8,484 nucleotides of DNA from Candidatus Aerophobota bacterium (GTDB lineage: Bacteria; Aerophobota; Aerophobia; Aerophobales; B3-G15): assembly GCA_021163905.1 (NCBI GenBank), contig JAGGTG010000173.1, positions 1-8,484 on the forward strand, given 5' to 3'. The position numbers and the translations under genes were made by a program. The stretch's first letter is position 1. Every line of letters starts with the position of its first letter. The notes below the pieces were generated by a model, which searched no databases, was not told the DNA's origin, and was given only the letters and a program-made list of their open reading frames with translations. This document shows positions 1 to 7,363 of the stretch, in pieces.

Positions 1-7
1 GGTAGAA

Positions 8-146
8 TTTGTCCTATTGGGGCATTTATGATACATAAATGCCTGAGCATAACCTATACTTATAGAGCGAGGAGACCCGCCTTGAATCGCCGCTGCCTTT
101 TGGAAAACACACTCGGCGGGCAGCAAAGAATCATAGGATTTTTCCC
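8..146 (+). ncRNA. Candidate structured RNA upstream of carA (6S-like or cis-acting leader)
   Basis: No reading frame covers this stretch, but it is dense in complementary segments. TCCTAT (12-17) can pair with ATAGGA (133-138) to close the element. A perfect 10-bp hairpin lies at 21-43 (GGCATTTATG, loop ATA, CATAAATGCC). CCCGCC (76-81) can pair with GGCGGG (115-120), or alternatively GCTGCC (92-97) with GGCAGC (119-124). The short blocks CCTGAGC (42-48), CCTTGAA (80-86) and CAGC (121-124) before a closing strand recall, in order, parts of 6S RNA (ssrS) as I remember the E. coli sequence. However, the spacing between the first two leaves no room for the usual long terminal stem, so the assignment is tentative. 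A cis-regulatory leader of the car operon is an equal alternative. The true 5' end may lie before the window. The + strand is chosen because it fits both ideas. Confidence 0.42.
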
Positions 147-152
147 GAAACT

Positions 153-186
153 GGAGATTTCCCCCTTGATTTATCCTCCTGTTTTT
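153..186 (+). terminator. Weak possible terminator or attenuator hairpin before carA
   Basis: GGAGAT (153-158) can pair with ATCCTCC (173-179) with one bulged C, giving a six-pair stem and a 14-nt loop, followed directly by TGTTTTTG. It could end the upstream RNA or act as an attenuator for carA. The stem is short and the loop large, so it may be chance. Confidence 0.25.
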
Positions 187-193
187 GTATCCT
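166..193 (+). promoter_or_regulatory. Possible sigma70-type promoter for carA
   Basis: TTGATT (166-171) is followed after 16 nt by TATCCT (188-193), each matching four of six positions of the -35 and -10 consensus. This would place transcription start around 200, just upstream of the carA ribosome-binding site. The region is AT-rich, so such matches arise easily. It also overlaps the weak hairpin at 153-179, and both may not be real. Confidence 0.22.
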
Positions 194-214
194 TATAACA
201 AAAGTTTACCAGGA

Positions 215-223
215 AGGTGATCC
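215..223 (+). promoter_or_regulatory. Ribosome-binding site of carA (supports a TTG start)
   Basis: AGGTGATCC is fully complementary to the conserved 3' end of bacterial 16S rRNA over nine bases, an unusually long match. It lies immediately before the TTG at 225. It fixes this non-ATG codon as the start, and no ATG upstream competes. Confidence 0.7.
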
Positions 224-224
224 A

Positions 225-1319
225 TTGAAAGCTAATAACAGAGCTTTACTTGTCCTGGAAGATGGCAAGGTTTTTGAGGGAAGAGCCTTTGGAGCAAGGA
301 AAGAGACTACAGGAGAAGTTGTATTTAACACAAGCATGATGGGCTATCAGGAGATACTGACCGATCCATCCTATAAAGGTCAAATAGTTACCATGACTTA
401 TCCTTTAATAGGAAATTACGGTATTAACCCTGATGATTTTGAATCCTCAAAACCCTGGGTAGAGGGATTTGTCGTCAGGGAGAAAAGCAGAATTTTCAGT
501 AACTGGCGAGGAGAAAAAAGTCTTGAGGAATTTCTTGAAGAATACAATATCATAGGAATAGAAGGAGTGGATACAAGAGCCCTTACCAGGCATATAAGAT
601 TGCAGGGAGCAATGAAGGGGGTCATTTCAACTTGTGAGAATGATATAAAAGTTCTAACAGAAAAAGCAAGATCCTGTCCGGGAGTGGTAGGAGTGGATCT
701 TGTAAAGGAGGTTACCTGTCAGGAAGGCTATTGGTGGAAAAAAGAGGGTAACTACAGGGTGGTTGTAGTAGACTGCGGTGTTAAATACAATATTCTAAGA
801 GAACTATCCTCTCTTGGTTGTCAGGTATGGGTTACTCCAGCAGATACCGATGCTGATAGTATATTGAGACTTAACCCCGATGGTGTTGTTTTCTCAAATG
901 GTCCGGGAGACCCTGCTGCTATTCCCTATGTGGTTCAAACAGCAAAAAACTTAATAGGAAAGCTACCCATCTTTGGTATATGCCTTGGCCATCAAGTTAT
1001 AAGCCAGGCTCTTGGAGGGAAGACCTACAAGCTTAAATTTGGTCATCATGGAGGAAATCATCCTGTCAAGGATACAAGGACCGGAAAAATTGCAATTACT
1101 GTTCAAAATCATGGTTTCTGTGTAGATGTCAACTCTCTTCCTCCAGAGGTAGAGATAACCCATATCAACCTCTATGATAATACTCTGGAAGGTATCCGCC
1201 ATCATGAACTTCCCCTTTTCTCAGTTCAGTTTCATCCTGAGGCATCACCTGGTCCCCATGATGCCAAATATCTTTTCAAGCATTTCATTGAATTAATGGA
1301 AGGTAAAACTGATGCCTAA
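225..1319 (+). CDS. carA: Carbamoyl-phosphate synthetase, small (glutaminase) subunit
   Basis: CarA hydrolyses glutamine and channels the ammonia to the large subunit CarB, which makes carbamoyl phosphate for pyrimidine and arginine synthesis in the cytoplasm. The 364-residue length is normal for the family. The N-terminal small-subunit domain covers roughly residues 5-150 (VLEDGKVFEG, then TGEVVFNTSMMGYQEILTDP). A class I glutamine amidotransferase domain follows from about 177. It shows SNGPGDP (224-230), the nucleophile Cys253 in GICLGHQ, FGHHGGNHPV (272-281), QNHGF (294-298), and the His337/Glu339 pair of the triad in FHPEA. All catalytic residues are present. The start is TTG at 225, supported by a strong ribosome-binding site and by the fact that family proteins begin close to the LVLEDG motif. 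Its end overlaps carB by 8 nt, which indicates translational coupling and equal dosage of the two subunits. Possible RNA-level control lies in the upstream structured region. Confidence 0.97.
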   Translation: MKANNRALLVLEDGKVFEGRAFGARKETTGEVVFNTSMMGYQEILTDPSYKGQIVTMTYPLIGNYGINPDDFESSKPWVEGFVVREKSRIFSNWRGEKSLEEFLEEYNIIGIEGVDTRALTRHIRLQGAMKGVISTCENDIKVLTEKARSCPGVVGVDLVKEVTCQEGYWWKKEGNYRVVVVDCGVKYNILRELSSLGCQVWVTPADTDADSILRLNPDGVVFSNGPGDPAAIPYVVQTAKNLIGKLPIFGICLGHQVISQALGGKTYKLKFGHHGGNHPVKDTRTGKIAITVQNHGFCVDVNSLPPEVEITHINLYDNTLEGIRHHELPLFSVQFHPEASPGPHDAKYLFKHFIELMEGKTDA

Positions 1320-2976
1320 AAGAAAAGATATAAAAAAGATACTGATAATAGGCTCAGGCCCGATTATTATTTCTCAGGCCTGTGAGTTTGATTATTCGGG
1401 GACTCAGGCCTGTAAGGCGCTAAGGGAGGAAGGATACGAGATAGTTCTTGTTAACAGTAATCCCGCAACTATTATGACAGATCCTGATATGTCAGATAGA
1501 ACCTATATAGAACCTATAACTCCTGAAGTTGTAGAGCTAATAATTAAGAAGGAACGTCCCGATGCCCTTTTGCCAACTCTCGGTGGTCAAACAGGTCTTA
1601 ACATAGGAGCAATCCTTGCAAAAAGAGGAGTACTGGAAAGATATGGAGTAGAGATGATTGGCGCTAATTACAAGGTAATAAGTAAATCTGAAGATAGGAA
1701 ATTGTTCAGGGAAGCCATGCGGGGAATTGGACTGGATGTTCCAAAAAGTGGCCTTGCCTATTCAATACAGGAGGCAAGAAAAGTAGCAAGAGAAATTGGA
1801 TTTCCTCTCATAATACGCCCAAGCTTCACTCTTGGGGGAACCGGTGGAGGTGTAGCCTATAATATAGATGAATTTGAAGAAATTGCAGCTCGAGGGCTGG
1901 ATAGCAGTCTTATAAATGAAATTTTAATTGAAGAATCAGTTATTGGATGGAAAGAATATGAACTCGAGGTAATGAGAGATAAAAATGATAATGTAGTAAT
2001 TGTTTGCTCAATTGAAAATGTTGATCCTATGGGTGTACACACTGGAGACAGTATTACCGTTGCTCCAGCTCAAACTCTAACGGACAGGGAATATCAAAAG
2101 ATGAGGGATGCAGCTATAAAAATCATAAGAGAAGTAGGAGTGGAGACAGGAGGCTCAAATATCCAGTTTGCAGTAAATCCTGAAGATGGAAGAATGGTGG
2201 TGATTGAGATGAATCCCAGAGTATCAAGAAGTTCAGCTCTTGCCTCCAAGGCTACAGGTTTTCCTATAGCTAAAATTGCAGCAAAACTCGCTGTAGGCTA
2301 TACCCTGGATGAAATTCCCAACGATATTACAAAGGAAACACCTGCCTGTTTTGAACCAACTATTGATTACTGTGTGGTAAAGATACCCCGTTTTACCTTT
2401 GAAAAATTTCCGGGAACTGATCCTACCCTCACAACTTCCATGAAATCCGTGGGAGAGGTTATGGCTATTGGTCGAACTTTTAAAGAGGCTCTTCAAAAGG
2501 GTCTCCGCTCCCTGGAGATAGGTCTTGATGGATTGGCTGATCCTCCTGGAGTATCATCTTTATCCAGCAATGATTTAATCCAGAAGTTGATAATTCCTAA
2601 TGCAGAAAGGATGCTTTATATAGGATGTGCTTTAAGAAAAGGAATGGCAGTTAGCAAGGTAAGTGATCTAACAAAGATAGATCCCTGGTTTATAGAAAAT
2701 ATTAAGGAGATTATTGAAATAGAAAAAAAGATAAAGGATTTTACCAGAAAGGGAGTGAAAAACATTCCCGCCTCAGTTTTACGGGAGGCAAAACAGTGTG
2801 GTTTTTCTGACTCTCAGCTTGCCAGGCTTCTTGATACAGATGAGATTTTTATCCGCAAAATGCGAAAGGAAAAGAAGATAAGACCGGTTTATAAATTAGT
2901 TGATACCTGTGCGGCTGAATTTGAGGCATATACCCCTTATTTTTACTCTACATATGAGATGGAAGATGAAGCCTGA
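1312..2976 (+). CDS. carB: Carbamoyl-phosphate synthetase large subunit, N-terminal half only (split CarB)
   Basis: This is the first of the two homologous halves of CarB. The half activates bicarbonate with ATP to carboxyphosphate, which reacts with ammonia from CarA to give carbamate. It aligns without gaps over most of its length with residues 1 to about 550 of E. coli CarB as I recall that sequence. The ATP-grasp domain keeps Arg129, Arg169, Glu215, His243, Gln285, Glu299 and Asn301 at the same numbers. The oligomerisation domain (about 403-554) ends in VDTCAAEFEAYTPYFYSTYE. Full CarB is about 1,070 residues; this one stops at 554, exactly where the second ATP-grasp half would begin. A second in-frame stop (TAA, 2983-2985) follows two codons after the TGA. 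The next gene, mnmG, starts 15 nt later, so this is a clean split, not a single frameshift. The carbamate-kinase half and the allosteric domain must be encoded elsewhere. Split carB genes are known in Aquifex and several archaea. The ribosome-binding site GGAAGG (1298-1303) lies inside carA. Confidence 0.93.
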   Translation: MPKRKDIKKILIIGSGPIIISQACEFDYSGTQACKALREEGYEIVLVNSNPATIMTDPDMSDRTYIEPITPEVVELIIKKERPDALLPTLGGQTGLNIGAILAKRGVLERYGVEMIGANYKVISKSEDRKLFREAMRGIGLDVPKSGLAYSIQEARKVAREIGFPLIIRPSFTLGGTGGGVAYNIDEFEEIAARGLDSSLINEILIEESVIGWKEYELEVMRDKNDNVVIVCSIENVDPMGVHTGDSITVAPAQTLTDREYQKMRDAAIKIIREVGVETGGSNIQFAVNPEDGRMVVIEMNPRVSRSSALASKATGFPIAKIAAKLAVGYTLDEIPNDITKETPACFEPTIDYCVVKIPRFTFEKFPGTDPTLTTSMKSVGEVMAIGRTFKEALQKGLRSLEIGLDGLADPPGVSSLSSNDLIQKLIIPNAERMLYIGCALRKGMAVSKVSDLTKIDPWFIENIKEIIEIEKKIKDFTRKGVKNIPASVLREAKQCGFSDSQLARLLDTDEIFIRKMRKEKKIRPVYKLVDTCAAEFEAYTPYFYSTYEMEDEA

Positions 2977-2991
2977 GGTGTATAATAAACC
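2974..2991 (+). promoter_or_regulatory. Ribosome-binding site of mnmG overlapping the carB stop codon
   Basis: TGAGGTG (2974-2980) contains both the TGA stop of the carB half and the GAGGTG Shine-Dalgarno sequence for mnmG, with an 11-nt spacer to the ATG at 2992. Ribosomes ending on carB therefore stop on top of the mnmG initiation site, which favours coupling. The spacer contains TATAATAA, which resembles a -10 box but has no recognisable -35 partner. Confidence 0.6.
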
Positions 2992-4872
2992 ATGTCGTGG
3001 ATTTATCCAGAAAAATACGATGTCATTGTGGTTGGAGGTGGACATGCCGGGATAGAGGCATCTCTTGCCTCTGCCAGGATGGGATGCTACACCCTTCTTA
3101 TAACAATGAACCTTGATACAATTGGCCTTATGTCCTGCAATCCTGCGGTAGGTGGAGTTGGAAAAGGACAACTGGTTAAGGAAATTGATGCACTGGGTGG
3201 GCAAATGGCAACTTCAGTTGATGCCACGGCAATTCAGTACCGTCTTCTCAATACCAAAAAAGGCCCTGCCGTAAGATCCAGCCGTGCTCAGGTTGATCGA
3301 CAGTACTACCGCTGGTATATGAAAAAAGTTGTAGAAAATGAACCTAACCTTGATCTTAAGCAATCAAGGGTACAGGAAATTCTTGTAGATAAAGGTAAGG
3401 TAAGAGGTGTTAAAACTGATCTTGACGAGGTATATCTTGGAAAATGTGTAATTATAACTCCGGGCACATTTTTAAACGGGCTTATACATATCGGTCTTAT
3501 TCATTTTCCTGGAGGCAGGATAAATGATTTTCCCTCTCAAGCCTTATCGGAGAGTATAAAAAAATTGGGATTTAGAATGGGCAGGTTTAAAACCGGCACC
3601 TGTCCCCGGATTGATGGAAAAAGTATAGATTTTTCTAAACTTCGTCCTCAACCCGGGGATGAAGAACCTTCTCCTTTTTCTTTTTTTACTGAAAAAGTCA
3701 ACAAAGATCAACTTCCCTGCTATATCACCTACACCAGTGAAAAAGCCCATAAAATAATAAGAAAAAATCTGGATCGTTCCCCTCTTTACACGGGTATTAT
3801 TAAATCTACCGGAGTAAGGTACTGTCCGTCGGTAGAGGATAAGGTGGTTAAGTTTCCCCAGAAAGAGAGGCACCAGATTTTTTTAGAACCGGAGGGAAGA
3901 GAAACAAATGAGTACTATCCCAATGGTTTATCAACCAGTTTACCCTTAGATGTGCAACTTGAGGTTTTGCACAGTATTGAAGGTTTAGAAAATGCAAGGA
4001 TAATAAGGCCGGGATACGGAATAGAGCATGATTATGTAGATCCCACTGAACTAAAACCTACCCTTGAGACAAAAAAAGTGGAAAATCTATTTTTTGCCGG
4101 ACAGATCAATGGAACCACTGGATATGAAGAAGCAGCTGCTCAGGGAATTATAGCCGGTATCAATGCTGCTCTAAAGGTAAAAGGCAAGCCCCCTGTCATA
4201 ATTAATAGATCTCAGGCTTATATAGGAGTTTTAATAGATGATCTTGTAACAAAGGGAACAAATGAACCTTACAGGATGTTTACCTCAAGAGTTGAGTATC
4301 GTCTTATTCTAAGAGAGGATAATGCCGATTTAAGACTTGCAAAAATTGGCAGGAAAATCGGTCTTCTCTCAAAAGAGCGCTATGAGAGAATAGAGGAAAA
4401 GAAAAAGGCTATTGAAAAAGAAATCAAGAGGCTAAATTCTATAAAGATCTTCCCAACAGGTGAGGTTAACGAAAAACTGTTAAAACTTGCCACTGCCCCA
4501 ATCAAATCTCCTTCCTCCCTTAAAGAAATATTAAAGCGACCAGAGGTTCACTATAAGGATTTAAAGTTAATTTATCCTTCCTTTGATCAAAAGGTAAAAG
4601 AGGAAGTTGCAAGACAGGTAGAAATTGAAGTAAAGTATGAAGGCTATATCAAAAGACAGAATCTTGAGGTAGAAAAGTTCAGACAGCTGGAGGATAAGAT
4701 TATTCCTCCTGATTTTGATTTCAACAGTGTTCCTGGTCTTTCAACTGAGATCAAGGAAAAACTTTCCCGAATAAGACCAACCTCTTTGGGTCAGGCCTCC
4801 CGTATATCAGGAGTTACCCCTGCAGCAATTTCCATTTTAATGATCTACCTTAAGAAAAAGGCTAAAGAGTAA
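2992..4872 (+). CDS. mnmG: tRNA uridine-34 5-carboxymethylaminomethyl modification enzyme MnmG (GidA)
   Basis: MnmG works with the GTPase MnmE to install the (carboxymethyl)aminomethyl group on wobble uridine 34 of several tRNAs, using FAD, NADH and methylene-tetrahydrofolate. It acts in the cytoplasm. The 626-residue length matches the family (E. coli 629). The FAD-binding Rossmann motif is VVGGGHAGIEA (13-23). The two redox-active cysteines are Cys49 in MSCNPAVGGVGKG and Cys278 in RYCPSVEDK. Other signatures are PNGLSTSLP (310-318), RPGYGIEHD (339-347), FFAGQINGTTGYEEAAAQG (367-385) and FTSRVEYRL (430-438). The C-terminal helical domain that contacts MnmE and tRNA keeps YEGYIKRQ (549-556) and RPTSLGQASRISGVTPA (595-611). 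One small oddity is KTGTCPRID at 200-208, where KTGTPPR is usual. The gene follows carB by 15 nt. Its usual partner rsmG (gidB) is not next to it; the strand switches straight after the stop. Confidence 0.97.
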   Translation: MSWIYPEKYDVIVVGGGHAGIEASLASARMGCYTLLITMNLDTIGLMSCNPAVGGVGKGQLVKEIDALGGQMATSVDATAIQYRLLNTKKGPAVRSSRAQVDRQYYRWYMKKVVENEPNLDLKQSRVQEILVDKGKVRGVKTDLDEVYLGKCVIITPGTFLNGLIHIGLIHFPGGRINDFPSQALSESIKKLGFRMGRFKTGTCPRIDGKSIDFSKLRPQPGDEEPSPFSFFTEKVNKDQLPCYITYTSEKAHKIIRKNLDRSPLYTGIIKSTGVRYCPSVEDKVVKFPQKERHQIFLEPEGRETNEYYPNGLSTSLPLDVQLEVLHSIEGLENARIIRPGYGIEHDYVDPTELKPTLETKKVENLFFAGQINGTTGYEEAAAQGIIAGINAALKVKGKPPVIINRSQAYIGVLIDDLVTKGTNEPYRMFTSRVEYRLILREDNADLRLAKIGRKIGLLSKERYERIEEKKKAIEKEIKRLNSIKIFPTGEVNEKLLKLATAPIKSPSSLKEILKRPEVHYKDLKLIYPSFDQKVKEEVARQVEIEVKYEGYIKRQNLEVEKFRQLEDKIIPPDFDFNSVPGLSTEIKEKLSRIRPTSLGQASRISGVTPAAISILMIYLKKKAKE

Positions 4873-4885
4873 ATAGTCTCAAAGT

Positions 4886-6202
4886 TTAAAACTGTGGCAA
4901 ATATTCTCTCTCCGCCTTAAACATCTCATCCACCATCTTTTTAATCTCATCAAGGGTTAGAATACTCGAAGTTAAAGGATCAAGAGCTATTGCCTGAAGG
5001 GCTGCATCTTTTCTTCCGGTTAGGGCAGCCTCAACTGCAAGCTCCTGCACATTTATGTTTGTCCTGTTTAAAGCTGCACACTGGGGAGGAAGATCTCCTA
5101 CAAAGCAGGGATGAATTCCCTCCTTATCAACAAGACAGGGAACCTCCACACACGATCCCTGGGGAAGATTGGTAATTAACCCCTTATTTTCCACATTTCC
5201 ATTTATCCTGCAGGGAATCCCTGTATAAAGGGAATAGATAATTTGCGGTGCATATTCATCACTTTTTTTCATTTTTATCTCTTTTCTGCCGGCTATTTGC
5301 TCTTTTATCTCATCAGTCTGTGTATCAGGTGCTTTTTTGAAATCAAGCCACCATCTATAATACACCCCGAGTTCTTCCATTTGCTTCTTAGTTTTGCGAA
5401 AGTAAGGAACATACTCAGACATATGGTAAGGTGATTCTGTAACAAAATAACCAAAGTGTTCCATAATTTTAAATCTAACAGTATCTCTCATACTAAATTT
5501 CTTGTATCCCCCAATAACTCTTTTCCAGAGATCCTTATCTTTTGCAACCTCCCGCAGAATAGGATAGGCATCTTTCTCCTTCCATTTAAGCTCAAGAAAC
5601 CAGGCCATATGGTTTATTCCAGCTACCCAGTAGGAAAGCTCCTCATAGGGAATCTGCATATAAGAGGCAAGCTGTCTTGCCGTTCCCTGAACACTATGGC
5701 AAAGCCCCACCTTCTTAATCTTACTTACCCTATTCATTGCCCAGCAGTTTATAGCCATAGGATTTGTATAGTTTAAAAGATAAGCATCAGGACATATCTT
5801 TTCCATATCCCTGCATATATCAAGAAGCACAGGAACAGTGCGAAGTGCTCTAAATACACCTCCAGGGCCTATTGTATCACCTACATTTTGATTTATTCCA
5901 TATTTATCAGGTATTTGAATATCGGAAAGATAGGCATCAAGCCCCCCAACTTCAATGGTGCAAATTACATAATCTGCACCACTCAGTGCCTCCTGGCGGT
6001 TCGAGGTAGCTTCAATTTTCGCTCCCCATTCTTTATCTTTTACCATTTTCTGTGCAAGTCTGGCTATAAGATCCAGTCTCTCCTCGTCAATATCCATAAG
6101 GCAGATTTTACTCTCCGAAAGCTCTGGAAAGGAAAGAATATCCCAGACAAGTCGTCTGGTAAAAACTAAGCTTCCCGCTCCAATAATAGTTATTTTAGGC
6201 AA
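4886..6202 (-). CDS. melA: Family GH4 alpha-galactosidase, MelA-like (NAD+ and metal dependent)
   Basis: GH4 enzymes split glycosides by transiently oxidising C3 with bound NAD+ and a divalent metal, usually Mn2+, and need reducing conditions. The 438-residue length is close to MelA (about 450). The N-terminal Rossmann fold shows IIGAGS (6-11) and LMDIDEERL (35-43). GDTIGPGGVFRALRT (108-122) and NYTNPMA (144-150) are family signatures. Cys168 in GLCHSVQGT and His198 in AGINHM are the expected metal ligands. The CHSV variant is the one associated with alpha-galactosidases among GH4 subgroups. GYFVTES (251-257) and NLPQGSCVEVPCLVD (345-359) also match MelA closely. No signal peptide is present, so it should act on imported sugar. 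The start is TTG at 6202, with an ideal AGGAGGT six bases away. It is the last gene of a - strand cluster behind two URO-D-fold genes. Exact substrate (galactoside, or possibly another alpha-glycoside or uronide) is inferred. Confidence 0.88.
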   Translation of the reverse strand: MPKITIIGAGSLVFTRRLVWDILSFPELSESKICLMDIDEERLDLIARLAQKMVKDKEWGAKIEATSNRQEALSGADYVICTIEVGGLDAYLSDIQIPDKYGINQNVGDTIGPGGVFRALRTVPVLLDICRDMEKICPDAYLLNYTNPMAINCWAMNRVSKIKKVGLCHSVQGTARQLASYMQIPYEELSYWVAGINHMAWFLELKWKEKDAYPILREVAKDKDLWKRVIGGYKKFSMRDTVRFKIMEHFGYFVTESPYHMSEYVPYFRKTKKQMEELGVYYRWWLDFKKAPDTQTDEIKEQIAGRKEIKMKKSDEYAPQIIYSLYTGIPCRINGNVENKGLITNLPQGSCVEVPCLVDKEGIHPCFVGDLPPQCAALNRTNINVQELAVEAALTGRKDAALQAIALDPLTSSILTLDEIKKMVDEMFKAEREYLPQF

Positions 6203-6208
6203 TTTTTT

Positions 6209-6215
6209 ACCTCCT
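6209..6215 (-). promoter_or_regulatory. Ribosome-binding site of the GH4 gene
   Basis: Read on the - strand this is a perfect AGGAGGT, six bases before the TTG at 6202-6200. It decides in favour of the TTG start. The rest of the 44-nt gap to the upstream gene is AT-rich with no visible hairpin or terminator, consistent with co-transcription. Confidence 0.75.
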
Positions 6216-6246
6216 GAATATAATTTTAAATTAGTAACTTGTTATC

Positions 6247-7338
6247 TTAGTACCACCCATTCTCATATCCTGTCTCATACATAGCTACAATATTCTCCGG
6301 TGGACTAACCACCTGAATGTTATGACAGGGAGCAAGAATATACCCACCATCTTTTCCTAAGATGTGTATGTTATCTATTACCTCCTTTCTCACCTCTTCT
6401 ACAGAGCCAAAGGCCAAGGTGTATTGATTGTCCATTGCTCCATGAAAAACTACCTTATCTCCAAAATCACGTTTAAGACTCTCTCGATCCATCCCTCTAC
6501 ATCTCCATTGAACAGGATTTAAGATATCTATCCCGGCTTTAATCATATCAGGGATAATTTTTCTGATAGCACCATCACTGTGGTGAAAAACAAAGGATCC
6601 TGCACTATGGGCAAGATCTATCATACGTTTCATCCCGGGAATAAAAAACTCACGAATTAAAGTGGGTGAGTACATTAAATCCTCCTGGGATCCAAAATCC
6701 TCTGCTACATAGGTAAGATCTATTTTGCCTGGAACTGTTTCATAAATACGTCTTGTTACCTCATAACAAAAATCAAAAATCTTATCAATGCAGTAGTGGG
6801 CAACATCAGGGTAAAGAACAAAATCCATAAAGGCCTGCTCATCGCCCCTTAGATGTTTGTACTTCCATCCAGGCTCTGAGCCGTAGCATTGAATTGGGTA
6901 TTTTTCCTTCCCCTTAATTTGGTCCTTAACAGCAGAATAATCATACCAGTCAGGACTTGGCCATTTATAATTTCTCTTTATCTCCTCTACACTTTTGTAT
7001 TTAGCTAAGGGATGATAAATACATTCCTGATATGCCCCTGTCCCATAACTTACCTCTTTAAAACCACAGCCAAATATATCAACTTTTACACCGCTACCCA
7101 AAGGAGGCTCAATGAAACCTGATCTATCTGGAGGGCCGGTATATCCTGGCCATACTGTAATGACCGGGTCAATGTGAAGACGATTAAACAGCGACTGCAT
7201 ATTCTCACATTTTAGGTATTTCATAAGCTTTCCTGTAGCCTCTGGGGTAGCCCAGTAGTCCATAGGAACACGATCAGGCTTTTGATGGTTAAGAACAGCA
7301 AGCCAGCGCTCCCTCGGAGTCATAAGTTCTTTAGGCAC
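6247..7338 (-). CDS. URO-D superfamily protein (methyltransferase-like), form with HHSDG and APCH motifs
   Basis: A 363-residue protein of the uroporphyrinogen decarboxylase fold, the superfamily that includes heme enzyme HemE and the cobalamin/thiol methyltransferases MtaA, MtbA and CmuA. It opens with the common MTPRERWLAVLNHQKPDRVP (6-25). A conserved acidic segment is VAEDFGSQ (211-218). The core strand-loop FVFHHSDGAIRKIIPDMIKA (249-268) and ILNPVQWR (272-279) follow. GGYILAPCHNIQ (331-342) and SPPENI (345-350) end the barrel. His253, Asp255 and Cys338 sit where methyltransferase members bind zinc, with Asp in place of the Cys of their HxC motif; that mapping is my inference. It lacks heme-pathway neighbours, so heme synthesis is unlikely. 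The start is GTG at 7338, with GAGGAG five bases away; the ATG at codon 6 (7323) is the alternative. It is flanked by a second URO-D-type gene upstream and GH4 downstream. The reaction is unknown. Confidence 0.85.
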   Translation of the reverse strand: MPKELMTPRERWLAVLNHQKPDRVPMDYWATPEATGKLMKYLKCENMQSLFNRLHIDPVITVWPGYTGPPDRSGFIEPPLGSGVKVDIFGCGFKEVSYGTGAYQECIYHPLAKYKSVEEIKRNYKWPSPDWYDYSAVKDQIKGKEKYPIQCYGSEPGWKYKHLRGDEQAFMDFVLYPDVAHYCIDKIFDFCYEVTRRIYETVPGKIDLTYVAEDFGSQEDLMYSPTLIREFFIPGMKRMIDLAHSAGSFVFHHSDGAIRKIIPDMIKAGIDILNPVQWRCRGMDRESLKRDFGDKVVFHGAMDNQYTLAFGSVEEVRKEVIDNIHILGKDGGYILAPCHNIQVVSPPENIVAMYETGYENGWY

Positions 7339-7343
7339 AGCTT

Positions 7344-7349
7344 CTCCTC
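7344..7349 (-). promoter_or_regulatory. Ribosome-binding site supporting the GTG start of the middle gene
   Basis: GAGGAG on the - strand lies five bases before GTG (7338-7336). It is better placed than anything in front of the internal ATG at 7323, so the GTG start is preferred. Confidence 0.65.
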
Positions 7350-7363
7350 AAAAAATTCTTTCT

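Noticed and set aside
1..224. A PyrR-type attenuator or T-box leader upstream of carA.
   Set aside because: Neither the PyrR-binding loop consensus nor the T-box AGGGTGG motif can be found, so only a generic structured RNA is reported.
2981..2986. TATAAT just before mnmG, looking like a -10 promoter box.
   Set aside because: No -35-like hexamer lies 16-18 nt upstream, and the spot is the spacer between a coupled stop and start. Chance in AT-rich DNA is the simpler reading.
2896..3873. - strand frames of about 100 codons opposite carB and mnmG (2896-3204 and 3544-3873).
   Set aside because: Both lie inside well-conserved coding sequence on the other strand and show no domain or start signal of their own.
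4883..4893. AGTTTAAAACT palindrome over the GH4 stop codon, considered as a bidirectional terminator.
   Set aside because: It is purely AT-rich in its centre with a one-base loop, so it cannot form a stable hairpin, and no T-run follows.
5243..6169. Several + strand open frames (for example 5456-5776 and 5888-6169) opposite the GH4 gene.
   Set aside because: They are antisense to a gene with clear catalytic motifs over its whole length, have no ribosome-binding sites worth noting, and show no recognisable domain.
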